64,000 nucleotides of DNA, taken from Pseudorhizobium flavum. Lineage in GTDB: Bacteria; Pseudomonadota; Alphaproteobacteria; Rhizobiales; Rhizobiaceae. The notes beneath the pieces are model-generated. The model saw only the letters and a list, made by a program, of their open reading frames with translations. It did no database searches and was not told where the DNA came from. A program made the position numbers and the translations under genes. The stretch spans positions 43,321 through 107,320 of the forward strand of contig NZ_LR723674.1 of assembly GCF_902502825.2 (NCBI RefSeq), given 5' to 3'. This document shows positions 18,337 through 27,584 of the stretch, in pieces. The stretch's first letter is position 1; each line of letters starts with the position of its first letter.

Positions 18337-20733
18337 TTAGGCAACAGCGAAATTGTCAGCGAAGGCACCGGCAACCCCGATCAGCAGCGTCGCAGTTCCA
18401 TCCGCTATGACAACTTGTGCGTCGAGAGATGCATCAAGCCCACTGAACGTGACGTCGAAACTAGACCCGACACTTAAACCCTGTGCGGCATCCAACAAGA
18501 TGACCTCCGCGCCTGCTGCCAGGCCATGGCCGGCGAGCATGTCAATATTGATTTCTCCATCCAGGAAGACCTGTCCTGAGATCGTCAATGCTGCTGACCC
18601 CGCGGCCCCCGCGATGTCGAAATCCAGGACGCCATCCGCCGACTGCCTGAAGTCCCCTTCCAGACCATTGCTGGAGCTTGTCGCTTGGACAGAGAAAAGA
18701 CCACGATTTCCGACGTCGCCGCGTAAGCTCGCACCTTGCGAGACGAGGAGTTCGCCGCTCTCGCGAATGCTGATGTCCTCCTCACCGTCGAAAAGCGTGT
18801 CCTCTGTTCTCAACGAGCCCGAGTTGGAGACGACCACGCGGCCTTGGCCGTTCTCGTGACCGATCCGCAGATAGTCGCCGCTTCCAAACAAGGAGCCATT
18901 GCCGTCCACCAGCAGAGTGCCGTTAGCTTCGTCGCGACCGATATCGATCGTACCGGTGGCGCTGTTTTGGAATGCGCCTCCATTGGTAACTTCAAACGTG
19001 CCGACTGACCCTGCGCCACGGCCAATTCCACTAAAGCTTGCGCCAGAGGCGCCATCTGGATTGACGGTGTCGGGATCATCACCCGTTACCGTGAATGTGG
19101 AGCCGATACCATCTACCCTGATCGTGCCCTGGCCTCCGTCGCGACCGACGCGGAAGCCGGGGGAGAAGCTCCCCTCACCGTCAATGATCACATCGCCGCC
19201 ATTCGTAACCAGCATCTCGGACGCACCAGTCGTCGATGCGTTCATGCCTACCGTAAGATAAGCACCCTGCCCTGCGGCGTCTTCACCGGCCAGCAAGAGC
19301 GTGCTGCCGTCGATTGTCATCACCCCCTGACCGCCTCTGGCCCCGAGATGAACGAAAACAGACTCTATGCTGCTGCCGCCCCTGAGGCCGACCTCAGCGG
19401 TTCCACCGTCTCGTCCAAAACCTAAGAATTCGGCGCTCGAGACCAGCCCGCCATCTGACACATCAAGAAAGGCGTGCGACCCGCTACCACGGCCAAATCC
19501 CAGGCCATCAACACCGCTGTTGACCATGCGTGAGCCGGGACCTGAGACATACACATAAGCCTCCCCCCCCAGAGTGGTTGTGTCGTCATCCACGTCACCA
19601 AAGCTTCCCCCGCTGGCGAGTAGAACAGCTCCCCCGTCAGCGATGGTAAGATGAGAAACACCACCCCGCGTCGTTGCGAATGAGGCATGTTCTCCACGCA
19701 GATCCAGAACTGAACCTTGACCCACAACGGTCACGAAGGCGGTGCTGGTTTCCGTCCCGTCATTCAGATCGTCCGGCTGGGCAAAGTAACTGGCGAAGTT
19801 GGCGAAACCATCGATCGTCAGACGCCCCCCGGTGAAAATGTTCAAGATTCCAGTGTTGTTGCCACCAATGTCATTGATCTGACTTCCGTCGTTTCCCGTG
19901 AAGACAATGCGGTGGCCGAGAGAAAAGCCATCTCTCATCGTGACCTGCGCATCATCGGCGATCGTGAAGATGGACTCGTCGGAGAGACCCGGGCCGCCGG
20001 CGATTGACGTCCAGTTGCTGAAGCTAACGGTCGTTCCGGCACCAGACACGGCAACAGCGCCACCATCGCCACGAAGTGTGAAATCGCCGTCAACCACGAG
20101 ATCTGCTCCTCCCCCGACAATCATCCCGTCGGGATCGTCAGTGGTGGAATCAAGATAATTGTCAGTATCGAGGAGAAGCGTCCCGTCCGTAAACTGCTCG
20201 GAAAGCTCCCCGAAGAACTTAGTGGTGACCCCTGCCGGAAGCGCGGCGACCGTGGCAAGGGCAAGCTCGACGGTCCGAGTGTCATCGGTAACGCTGACAA
20301 GGTGCCGCCGTCCATATTCCGCGGCTGCATTGCCCACGTAGATTTCAGAGAGATCCTGAGCGTCAAGAAAAGCTGTGAATGCGCTGCTCACGGAAAGCTT
20401 GTTTGCGATGGTAGACGCATCACTTGCTTGCGCACCATCCAAAATGTTTATCGCGATCGTCTCTATGGACTGTCGGCCGCTGTCCAACTCAGCGACAAAG
20501 AAGTTCAGGCCCTCTGGCTCAGGATCGCGGCCAAAAAGCGACTGGTAAATCGCTGTGACGATCTCGGCGCTGGTGAAGTTGTCAAATCGATCCAGATATT
20601 CAGGCTGCTGCGCCAACCCACGTATTGCCGTCAGGTCGGCGCCATTGCCAGTCACTCCGTTCCAGTAGGTGAGCCCTGCCGGATCCGCAGGCCGCCCGAA
20701 GAGGGCCAGATAAACACCCTGAATAGTCGCCAT
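18337..20733 (-). CDS. Large DUF4214 protein with beta-helix repeats
   Basis: 798 residues from the ATG at 20733, chosen for the AGGAGGAAG just upstream and the shared MATIQG start. Residues 1-170 are the N-terminal DUF4214 module (VYLALFGRPADPAGL and IYQSLFGRDPEPEGL). Residues about 230-700 are a long series of Gly/Asp/Ser-rich repeats of the pattern 'GGxxxVDGxGSxF...IGRxxGxGxxxVSNSGS', as in beta-helix passenger domains of autotransporters. There is no autotransporter barrel and no Sec signal, so type I export is more likely than type V. Probably a fibrous surface protein. Confidence 0.82.
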   Translation of the reverse strand: MATIQGVYLALFGRPADPAGLTYWNGVTGNGADLTAIRGLAQQPEYLDRFDNFTSAEIVTAIYQSLFGRDPEPEGLNFFVAELDSGRQSIETIAINILDGAQASDASTIANKLSVSSAFTAFLDAQDLSEIYVGNAAAEYGRRHLVSVTDDTRTVELALATVAALPAGVTTKFFGELSEQFTDGTLLLDTDNYLDSTTDDPDGMIVGGGADLVVDGDFTLRGDGGAVAVSGAGTTVSFSNWTSIAGGPGLSDESIFTIADDAQVTMRDGFSLGHRIVFTGNDGSQINDIGGNNTGILNIFTGGRLTIDGFANFASYFAQPDDLNDGTETSTAFVTVVGQGSVLDLRGEHASFATTRGGVSHLTIADGGAVLLASGGSFGDVDDDTTTLGGEAYVYVSGPGSRMVNSGVDGLGFGRGSGSHAFLDVSDGGLVSSAEFLGFGRDGGTAEVGLRGGSSIESVFVHLGARGGQGVMTIDGSTLLLAGEDAAGQGAYLTVGMNASTTGASEMLVTNGGDVIIDGEGSFSPGFRVGRDGGQGTIRVDGIGSTFTVTGDDPDTVNPDGASGASFSGIGRGAGSVGTFEVTNGGAFQNSATGTIDIGRDEANGTLLVDGNGSLFGSGDYLRIGHENGQGRVVVSNSGSLRTEDTLFDGEEDISIRESGELLVSQGASLRGDVGNRGLFSVQATSSSNGLEGDFRQSADGVLDFDIAGAAGSAALTISGQVFLDGEINIDMLAGHGLAAGAEVILLDAAQGLSVGSSFDVTFSGLDASLDAQVVIADGTATLLIGVAGAFADNFAVA

Positions 20734-21254
20734 CGTAACTTCCTCCTGCCAAGGTTGTCTTGCCAGGATAGTTGATCCGGGACATGGCGGCCTCTCCCAA
20801 TTGGGAGTGGCAGGACGTTTGAACTCCATGCCGTAGTTGCGAACACGGAGGTCCTGGATCGTGTAGAGTTCCAGGAGTGGGTTCCAGGAGTGGGCAACCC
20901 CGTGCGTCCTGTTCGTCGCTCGCCGATGGCGGGTTTAAGCCATCGCATGCCCACCTGCCCCGCAAAAATCTTCGAAAAACAATAGCATCATAGCTATTTT
21001 GCCCAACAGCTGCGCCTCTTCACCGGGGCTCCAACGATTTCCGCTCGAACTAATCGAATTAGGGGCTCGTTGGCTGGCGGGACATACAGATCGCGGTCGC
21101 ACGGGACACAGCTGGCAAGCAAGCACAATTGTTTCGCCAAATCCCTATCTCTGCCGAAAATACAGGCGAGTCAGCCTGAGGATCCCAGGATCGAGAACCG
21201 GGGCAGCGGGCAACGTGCGGGCAAACCGGTTAGGCTGCTTTTGCCAATGATGCA
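20734..21254. other. Intergenic region with a 13-bp tandem duplication
   Basis: 521 bp between two minus-strand genes. It should contain the promoter of the DUF4214 beta-helix gene. GTTCCAGGAGTGG occurs twice in tandem at 20868-20880 and 20881-20893. Nothing else recognisable. Confidence 0.5.
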
Positions 21255-22004
21255 TCATTGAAAACGGGGATCAGGTTCCATCTTGGTCGAATATCCGAAC
21301 GATACCAGCCCTAGTGCCAACGCCTTGCTGACCGCCTGAACACGGTTCGTCACGTTCAGTTTGTCCATGGCTGTTGTGATATGTTTTCTGACCGTTCGCT
21401 CCGTAAGTCCAAGGATGACGGCAATCTCATCGGATGTCTTGCCGAAGACCGACCAGCGGAGACACTCGACTTCCCGATCGGTCAACGCGATGGACGAAGC
21501 TGTTTCCACAGCCGAAAGCTGCTCCGCCCGCTCGTGGGCAGTGGTTGCCAGAAGTGCGACATTCGCAATAAAGCTGGTTGCCGCATCACCTCCATCAAGG
21601 ATCGGATGGTCGCAGGCTGCGCTCAGCATGCCGAAGCGCCCGAAGGGCGAGTGGATGGGAACCACTACACCATTTCGATAGGGGAATTCCGTCTCCATTT
21701 CCTCTTGCTCAGGGAGATCCGGGGGAACACTGAAGATCTCACTGAAGGTGAATGGCCTTACCCTTACCAGCGCCGCAGCGACTAGGCGATCGAGCAAATG
21801 GTAACGCTTAACCACATACCGTTGAATCCATCGCTCCTCCATATTGGTCCAGAAGCGGTCGATGACAGGACCTTCGGTGATCTTCATCTGGGCCGCACCA
21901 TAATTGAACGCCGTGACTCCCAGATCCGCCAGCGCAGCCCTCAACAAGGCTTCCGTCTCTGAAAGCGACCCTGCCATCGCCAGAAGATGAACCTGCCCGA
22001 TCAT
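21255..22004 (-). CDS. LuxR-family regulator with autoinducer-binding domain (LuxR solo)
   Basis: 249 residues. Residues about 15-165 fit the autoinducer-binding domain: W and Y in RWIQRYV, D in LLDRLV, PFTFSEIF, and G in FGRFGMLSA match TraR/LuxR positions, though the proline after the conserved Asp is Arg. Residues 180-245 are a standard LuxR helix-turn-helix (LTDREVECLRWSVFGKTSDEIA...TVRKHITTAMDKLNV). No luxI lies in the window, so it may answer signals made elsewhere. It is divergent from the DUF4214-propeller gene, 76 bp away, with a palindrome between them. Confidence 0.87.
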   Translation of the reverse strand: MIGQVHLLAMAGSLSETEALLRAALADLGVTAFNYGAAQMKITEGPVIDRFWTNMEERWIQRYVVKRYHLLDRLVAAALVRVRPFTFSEIFSVPPDLPEQEEMETEFPYRNGVVVPIHSPFGRFGMLSAACDHPILDGGDAATSFIANVALLATTAHERAEQLSAVETASSIALTDREVECLRWSVFGKTSDEIAVILGLTERTVRKHITTAMDKLNVTNRVQAVSKALALGLVSFGYSTKMEPDPRFQ

Positions 22005-22061
22005 TCGTCTTGCCTCCCCACCTCAAGTCATCCCTATCGTCCGCGGCCATCCCTACAGCAG

Positions 22062-22077
22062 GTGTCGGAAACGACAC
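22062..22077. promoter_or_regulatory. 16-bp palindrome, possible LuxR operator
   Basis: GTGTCGGAAACGACAC has perfect 6-bp arms around a 4-base centre, three bases before the start codon at 22081 and 58 bp from the divergent LuxR-type gene. Its place would block the ribosome-binding region or transcription start of the DUF4214 gene. Binding by the neighbouring regulator is inferred only from position. Confidence 0.4.
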
Positions 22078-22080
22078 TAG

Positions 22081-24417
22081 ATGAAACTCTCAAAGAAAGA
22101 ACAAGATGGTTTCATTGCTCTGGAGGGGAAGAAGCCGATGTCATCTGCAGCAGTAGAACAACTATACATGGAGATACTTCTGCGCCAACCAGGCGCGGCC
22201 GAGAGCAGCTACTGGGTTGAGCAACTGGCGCAAGGGCTCTCGCTGTCGCAAGTGCAACAGATCTTCCTCGACAGCGATGAGGGGCGTCTGGTCAACAACG
22301 TCCTTTTGCCTCTCACGGCCTTTTACCAGGGCGCCTTTGCACGCGCGCCCGATGCGGCAGGTCTAAGCTACTGGGCGGAAAAGCTCACGTCCGGGGAGAT
22401 CGACCTCAAGGGTGTGCTGCAAGCCTTCGGCAGTTCTTCCGAGTTCAGGTCGCTTCACCCTGACATAGGCGACGATGTTTCGCCGGAGGAGCTCGTCTCC
22501 CTCCTCTATCAGAACCTCCTGGGCCGCAGCGCCGATGCGGCGGGCACAGCTTTCTGGTCGGACCTGCTGCAGTCGGGCCAAATCGACTACGCTCAGCTCG
22601 CCAGAAGTTTCCTCGTCAGCGACGAGTTTCAGGAGGCCGCCGGCGAGGCGCTGCGATCCTTTATTGATGACTACCGGACGGACCGGGATCTTGATCACGA
22701 CCATGGCTCGCTCCTGGAGCCGGATCCGCCAGAGATACCGCGCAACCCTGCCGATGGCAGCGGTGGCGACGGCGGAGGTAACGGCGGCCATGGCGGTGGA
22801 GATGATGGGGGGCACGGAGACGGCAATGGCGGGGAAGAACCGACCGAGGGGCCGCCAAAGGTCACGAATGACACGGCCGACGCCCATGAAGCGGGGCTAG
22901 CATCGGGGACGGACGCGACCGGTAACGTCCTGAACAATGACGGAGATGCGACCTTTGTCACCGCAATCAATGGGAATAGCAACCTGGTCGGGCAGACGAT
23001 TGTGGGCGAGTTTGGAACGCTTACGCTCCAGAGCGATGGTCAATTTCGATATATTGTCGATCAGGACAATCTCACCGTCAATGATCTTAAGTACGGTGAG
23101 AGCCTTGCGGAAACCTTTACCTACTCCGCCCAGAACGACGACTATTACGAGGCGTCTGCCAGCCTCACCATAACGATCCTCGGCAGCAACGAACGCATCG
23201 AACGTCTCAGCCCGACCTATGACAGCACCCTGGGGACCGGTGGCGGAGATAGCTATGACGCGGCTATTTCCGATGGCGGCCGGTATGTGGCCTTCACCAG
23301 CCAGGACAGTAATGTTGTCCAAGGGGATGATAATAGTCAGCCAGACCCCTTTGTCTGGGACCGGGAGGGGAATGTTCAGGTTTTCGCCAAGAATGGAAGC
23401 TTCGTGGGCGGGAGTGTCGCAGCAATCTCCGGAAATGGTCTGGTTGTGGCCTTCCATACCGGCAATTCGCTAGTTGGCGCGGATGAGGACAATACCTATG
23501 ATCCAAACGACGTAACCGATGTCTATCTGTTCAATCGTCAAACAGAAACGGTTGAGCTGCTTCTCGATGATCCGACAGCGCTTGACGTCTCGCTCTCAGC
23601 AGATGCGAGGTTCGTCGCTTTCGACTCGCTGAAAGGAGGGAACTTTAAGGATCTGGATGATGCCTACGATATATTTGTGCTCGACCGCCACGATCTGAGC
23701 GATCCCAATGATGACACCATGGAGTTCATCAGCATCTCCGCGAATGGGTCGCAGGCGTACGGGGCCGCCAGTCGGGATCCCGTCATTTCCGGTGATGGTA
23801 GCTTCGTCGCATTTGAAAGTTCCGACGGAACTCTCGCCTATGAGAACAACGAAGAGACGGACATTTTCGTCTTTGATCGAGCTACCCATACGCTAGACCT
23901 CGTCAGCGTCAGCTCTAATGAAGCAGCGAGCAACGGCACTAGCAGAAACGCCACCCTCTCAGATGATGGCCGCTATGTCACTTTTGAAAGCGTTGCCACA
24001 AACCTTGCTGGCACCGATAGTGCAGCGTTTTACGACATCTTCCTCCGCGACCGGGTGGACGGTACAACCCAGCGCATCTCCGTCGGCCTTGGTGGCCAGG
24101 ACGCTAACGGCCACAGCTCCGGCGCAGTGATTTCCGCCGATGGCCGGTTTGTCGTTTTCGAAAGCGACGCCAGCAATTTGGTCGAGGGAGATACCAACTC
24201 GGAGCGAGATCTGTTCCTGTTCACGGTTGCGACAGGCAAGCTCCAGCGGATCGTCGAGGGCGATAGCAACTACGGGACCGATTACTTCGCCGCCGACATC
24301 TCAGCTGATGGAAGATACATAGCATTTCACAGCGAGAACCAGTTGACCCCAGGCGATCACGACACCGCTCAGGATGTTCATGTCATCGACGGCTCGGAAT
24401 GGTGGTGGACTCCCTGA
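22081..24417 (+). CDS. DUF4214 protein with VCBS-like and PD40 propeller domains
   Basis: 778 residues. Residues about 20-200 contain three DUF4214 units (LYMEILLRQPGAAESSYW, FYQGAFARAPDAAGLSYW, LYQNLLGRSADAAGTAFW). A Gly/Asp/His-rich hinge follows (about 220-258). Residues 260-360 are VCBS/cadherin-like (GNVLNNDGDATFVTAI, GTLTLQSDGQFRYIVD). Residues about 370-778 have at least six WD40-like PD40 blades with the repeat 'SxDGRYVxFxS' (SDGGRYVAFTS, SADGRFVVFESDASNL). No signal peptide. Likely an exported surface protein; propellers of this type bind proteins or glycans. No clear ribosome-binding site, as the palindrome occupies that position. Confidence 0.8.
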   Translation: MKLSKKEQDGFIALEGKKPMSSAAVEQLYMEILLRQPGAAESSYWVEQLAQGLSLSQVQQIFLDSDEGRLVNNVLLPLTAFYQGAFARAPDAAGLSYWAEKLTSGEIDLKGVLQAFGSSSEFRSLHPDIGDDVSPEELVSLLYQNLLGRSADAAGTAFWSDLLQSGQIDYAQLARSFLVSDEFQEAAGEALRSFIDDYRTDRDLDHDHGSLLEPDPPEIPRNPADGSGGDGGGNGGHGGGDDGGHGDGNGGEEPTEGPPKVTNDTADAHEAGLASGTDATGNVLNNDGDATFVTAINGNSNLVGQTIVGEFGTLTLQSDGQFRYIVDQDNLTVNDLKYGESLAETFTYSAQNDDYYEASASLTITILGSNERIERLSPTYDSTLGTGGGDSYDAAISDGGRYVAFTSQDSNVVQGDDNSQPDPFVWDREGNVQVFAKNGSFVGGSVAAISGNGLVVAFHTGNSLVGADEDNTYDPNDVTDVYLFNRQTETVELLLDDPTALDVSLSADARFVAFDSLKGGNFKDLDDAYDIFVLDRHDLSDPNDDTMEFISISANGSQAYGAASRDPVISGDGSFVAFESSDGTLAYENNEETDIFVFDRATHTLDLVSVSSNEAASNGTSRNATLSDDGRYVTFESVATNLAGTDSAAFYDIFLRDRVDGTTQRISVGLGGQDANGHSSGAVISADGRFVVFESDASNLVEGDTNSERDLFLFTVATGKLQRIVEGDSNYGTDYFAADISADGRYIAFHSENQLTPGDHDTAQDVHVIDGSEWWWTP

Positions 24418-24678
24418 ATGTGAACCCATATCTGTCACAACAGCCCGAGCCGTGGCTGAGACTCGACTGAGGATTAGACGCCGTAACGGCCAACGCCCTT
24501 AGATCCCATGACGGCCACCTGTTCCTCTAGCGCCCGGATGAGGCTCTTCAAGTGATGAAAACTGGCACATCCGGTCGCCACGAACGACGGTACCGATCAA
24601 GACGATGTCATCCCTAGTCTTGCCGGGCTGGCCTTAGGCCAGCGGCTCGTGCCGGTGGATGGTGGATCAGTCCTTAGA

Positions 24679-24981
24679 TCAGAACTTTGTTCGAATCAGC
24701 TTGTCTCGCTCACCGACAAGCCCATACGCATCTCGCAGGACCTTTTCAGCCGACGCATCATCGGCCTTTGGCAGGGCATGCTTGCCGCCTCTTGGAAAGA
24801 GTAGCGTATTGCCATCCAGTCGATATCCCACCTCATAAGGTCGTCCGCAGGTATCAAGAAACAGGTACTCGGTTTTTCCTGATTGTTGGACTGGTTCGTT
24901 CCGGGGGAACGAGCATTCCTTCGCGCTAGCCGATGATGCTCCAAGAGCAACGACAAGAAGTACCGGTGCAATATGCGCCAT
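24679..24981 (-). CDS. Small secreted hypothetical protein
   Basis: 100 residues from the ATG at 24981, preceded by AAGGTGA. A signal peptide is evident (MAHIAPVLLVVALGASSASA, then KE). The mature part has two cysteines (KECSF and DTCGRPYEVGYRLDG) that may form a disulfide. I do not recognise a family. It stands alone between two DUF4214 genes. Confidence 0.65.
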   Translation of the reverse strand: MAHIAPVLLVVALGASSASAKECSFPRNEPVQQSGKTEYLFLDTCGRPYEVGYRLDGNTLLFPRGGKHALPKADDASAEKVLRDAYGLVGERDKLIRTKF

Positions 24982-25330
24982 GAAAATCACCTTGTAGATT
25001 GTGCATCCTGGTTGAGACAGCCGCCGTGCTCGCTTCCATGTCCTTGCGAGCGGGGCTTCAGGTCAGGCTAGATGGAATACATCCTCCTGAGCATCGGTAG
25101 CATGGGCTGTATTCCTTCCTCAGTCAAACCTCTTGGCTTACAGCTTCGGATTTTGAGGGTTGGCGTCCAATACGGAAGGCTGAAACACCTCGATCCTGGA
25201 ACAGGAAGCTTAATTCGGCTCCAGTGCAGTTCATCCAGACGTATGAACCTGAAGCACCCGCTTGGCATGGTCCGGCGTGTCTCGGCGGCAGAACCCGCCC
25301 ACCCAAGTCGATCAACGCGCTTTCAACCGA
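24982..25330. other. Intergenic region, no gene supported
   Basis: 349 bp between the stop of the metalloprotease gene and the start of the small secreted protein gene, both on the minus strand. Only short overlapping frames without start signals are present. Confidence 0.4.
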
Positions 25331-27307
25331 TCATGCCCAGATCTCAGCCCATTGCTGGGTGCTGATGGCTACCAGATCAACGCCGTCGAGATGAATTGCT
25401 CCATCATAACCCTGAGTGGGGTTCGGGAGATTGGCTCTATTCTCTTCGCTGACCGAGAAGGCCACCAAGACGTCTGCACGGCTTTGGCCTTGGGACATCG
25501 CATCTGTCCAGTAGGCGACGCCCTCTGCTTCACCCGCACGGTCCAGAACGTTCTGGTAGAGCACGTTGACAAAGCCTGCATCGTCCATCTGATCGGGCTG
25601 ACCAAAGCGCGTGCCGAATTCTGCACTGGCGATAATGCCTGATGCGAGGTAGGCGAGGCTTGCACCGTTGTCGATGATGTCTGTCCAATACTGCAGACCA
25701 GGCATGTCAATCTCCCGGTCAAGGCCCGCGCTGTAGACCAAAGCGATGTCGCTTTTGATCCCGGCCTGCGGATCAGGAGTGACAACCGCATCAGAGCCGC
25801 CAATCGCGTAAATACCGTCCTCCAGGGACAGGTAGTCGATATCCGATACTCTTGCTGAGCCGCTCGCGTAAGAGAAAACGAGATCAGAACCGACCTGCGA
25901 AATTCTTATGCCGGAGAGAGAGGCATCAATGACGAGCGTGTTGAGGCCAGCCCCACCCTGGACTGTGTCACTGCCGGCGCCTGCTACGAAAATGTCATTT
26001 CCAGCGCCGCCAATCAAAGTGTCATTGCCATCGGCGGAAACAGGTTTCAGCGTCGCGCTGATCCAGTCAGCCTTGTTCAATCCCAGGAAAGACAGTTCAC
26101 GGCCGATTGAGCCACCAGCCAGGACGTTGTTCCCGGCCACACCTTCAAGACGATCATTGCCGGCGCCACCGACAAGAACATTACTGGCGACATTGCCTTT
26201 GATAATATCGTCGCCGCTGCCACCCATGGCATTTTCCAGCAAGGAGCGCTCGTCGCCCTGGTAAAGGTAGGCAAACGCTACATTGCCCGGTGCGGACTGG
26301 CCATTACCGAGGTTGGCAATCTGCGAGTTGCCAAAATTTGCCCATCCGCCAGGGGCCAGATCGATCTTCAGGTCGCTCTTATAGGACTGCAGATCGATCG
26401 TATCGCGGCCGCCGCCATCCCATAGCGCTTCAAAAACCTTGTTTGCGCCCGGAGCGCCGACTCCAACTCCATTGATCGATTTCTCTCCCGTTTGCTCGCT
26501 CCAGGAGTAAACGGTATTGCCGTCACGGGTTGTGTAATTTGCCCCGTAGAGATGCTGAATGGCTGCGATATCGCGCAACATGGGAGTCTGCGCATAGTCC
26601 CAGGTCCCATTTTTGTAGCCGGTGCGACCATCATTGACATAGGACGAGTAGCTCATGATCGAATAGGCCATCGCATCATAAGCATTGGACGACGTATTGC
26701 CGCCGAAGTTGAGAGTGCTGCTGCCATCATTGGCAGCTTGAACGGCGACAGCTTCTTCCTTGCTGACAACGCCATGCATCAGACCGGCACAGCAAGGGCA
26801 CAAGCTGCCTTCGGTGACGTCCTCGGCGCTGTAGTTACCGGCTCCGAGCTTATTCTCGTGCGGGTGAGCAAGGCCAAGAGCGTGGCCCAATTCGTGGACC
26901 AAGGTATGAAAGCCATAGTTGCCAGCCTTTGGGCTGGTGTAATAGCCTGCAGACGTTCCAAGCCATACATCGCCTGCCTCGCCACTGCTTCCTGGGGCAT
27001 ATGCCCAAGCTGTCTTTGGCATACTCGAGGAGGCAATGCGGATGTCGGCTGTGCTGCCGGAGGCTTGGACAAAGTCTACGTTGATCAGATCGCCCCATAG
27101 AGACATTGCCGCCTTGGCCGCCGAGATCTGGTTGGGGTTCAAGGGCTGATAGCCTTGCACCGTCTCGCCAACGCCATAGACAGTCGAATATTGATCTGCA
27201 GACGTAGTAAATCCAAATGTAATCAACGTTTCGGCCCATGCCTTCCTGTTAAGGAGGGGGTCGATGAAGCTTTGACCTGAAGCTTGAACGTTTACCGCAG
27301 TCGCCAT
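25331..27307 (-). CDS. Serralysin-like RTX metalloprotease with DUF4214 tail
   Basis: 658 residues from the ATG at 27307 (MATAVNVQASGQ). Residues 138-148 are HELGHALGLAH, the metzincin zinc-binding motif, with the Met-turn in YSIMSYSSY, both characteristic of M10 serralysins. Then come the M10_C region (RDIAAIQHLYGANYTTRDGN) and RTX nonapeptide-type repeats (GGSGDDIIKGN, GGAGNDRLEG, GGAGNDIFVAG). The last about 140 residues add two DUF4214 units (GLDREIDMPGLQYW and LYQNVLDRAGEAEGVAYW). Serralysins are type I secreted and calcium-activated outside. An added DUF4214 tail may tether the enzyme to the cell surface. Confidence 0.9.
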   Translation of the reverse strand: MATAVNVQASGQSFIDPLLNRKAWAETLITFGFTTSADQYSTVYGVGETVQGYQPLNPNQISAAKAAMSLWGDLINVDFVQASGSTADIRIASSSMPKTAWAYAPGSSGEAGDVWLGTSAGYYTSPKAGNYGFHTLVHELGHALGLAHPHENKLGAGNYSAEDVTEGSLCPCCAGLMHGVVSKEEAVAVQAANDGSSTLNFGGNTSSNAYDAMAYSIMSYSSYVNDGRTGYKNGTWDYAQTPMLRDIAAIQHLYGANYTTRDGNTVYSWSEQTGEKSINGVGVGAPGANKVFEALWDGGGRDTIDLQSYKSDLKIDLAPGGWANFGNSQIANLGNGQSAPGNVAFAYLYQGDERSLLENAMGGSGDDIIKGNVASNVLVGGAGNDRLEGVAGNNVLAGGSIGRELSFLGLNKADWISATLKPVSADGNDTLIGGAGNDIFVAGAGSDTVQGGAGLNTLVIDASLSGIRISQVGSDLVFSYASGSARVSDIDYLSLEDGIYAIGGSDAVVTPDPQAGIKSDIALVYSAGLDREIDMPGLQYWTDIIDNGASLAYLASGIIASAEFGTRFGQPDQMDDAGFVNVLYQNVLDRAGEAEGVAYWTDAMSQGQSRADVLVAFSVSEENRANLPNPTQGYDGAIHLDGVDLVAISTQQWAEIWA

Positions 27308-27584
27308 TGCCCTGTTCCATCTGTTCTTGTTGAGCAGAAGGTACAAGATAAATTTTGATATTGATTTTAGGCGTGAGATTGCAGTTTATTGGTTAGATAT
27401 ACTATGTATTAACGGTGTTTATACAGTCCACATTAAGGATGACTGCCCTGGCGCCTCTGAGGGCGCGGTTGGGCACCGCGCCTTGTCAATGGGAGCTCAG
27501 AGGTTTACGAGCCCCCGGTGGATTGGTGGGGTTGAGCCACTGATGCGGGTTTCGCAAAAGGTGGGCTCGCTGGAGTACGCTTTT

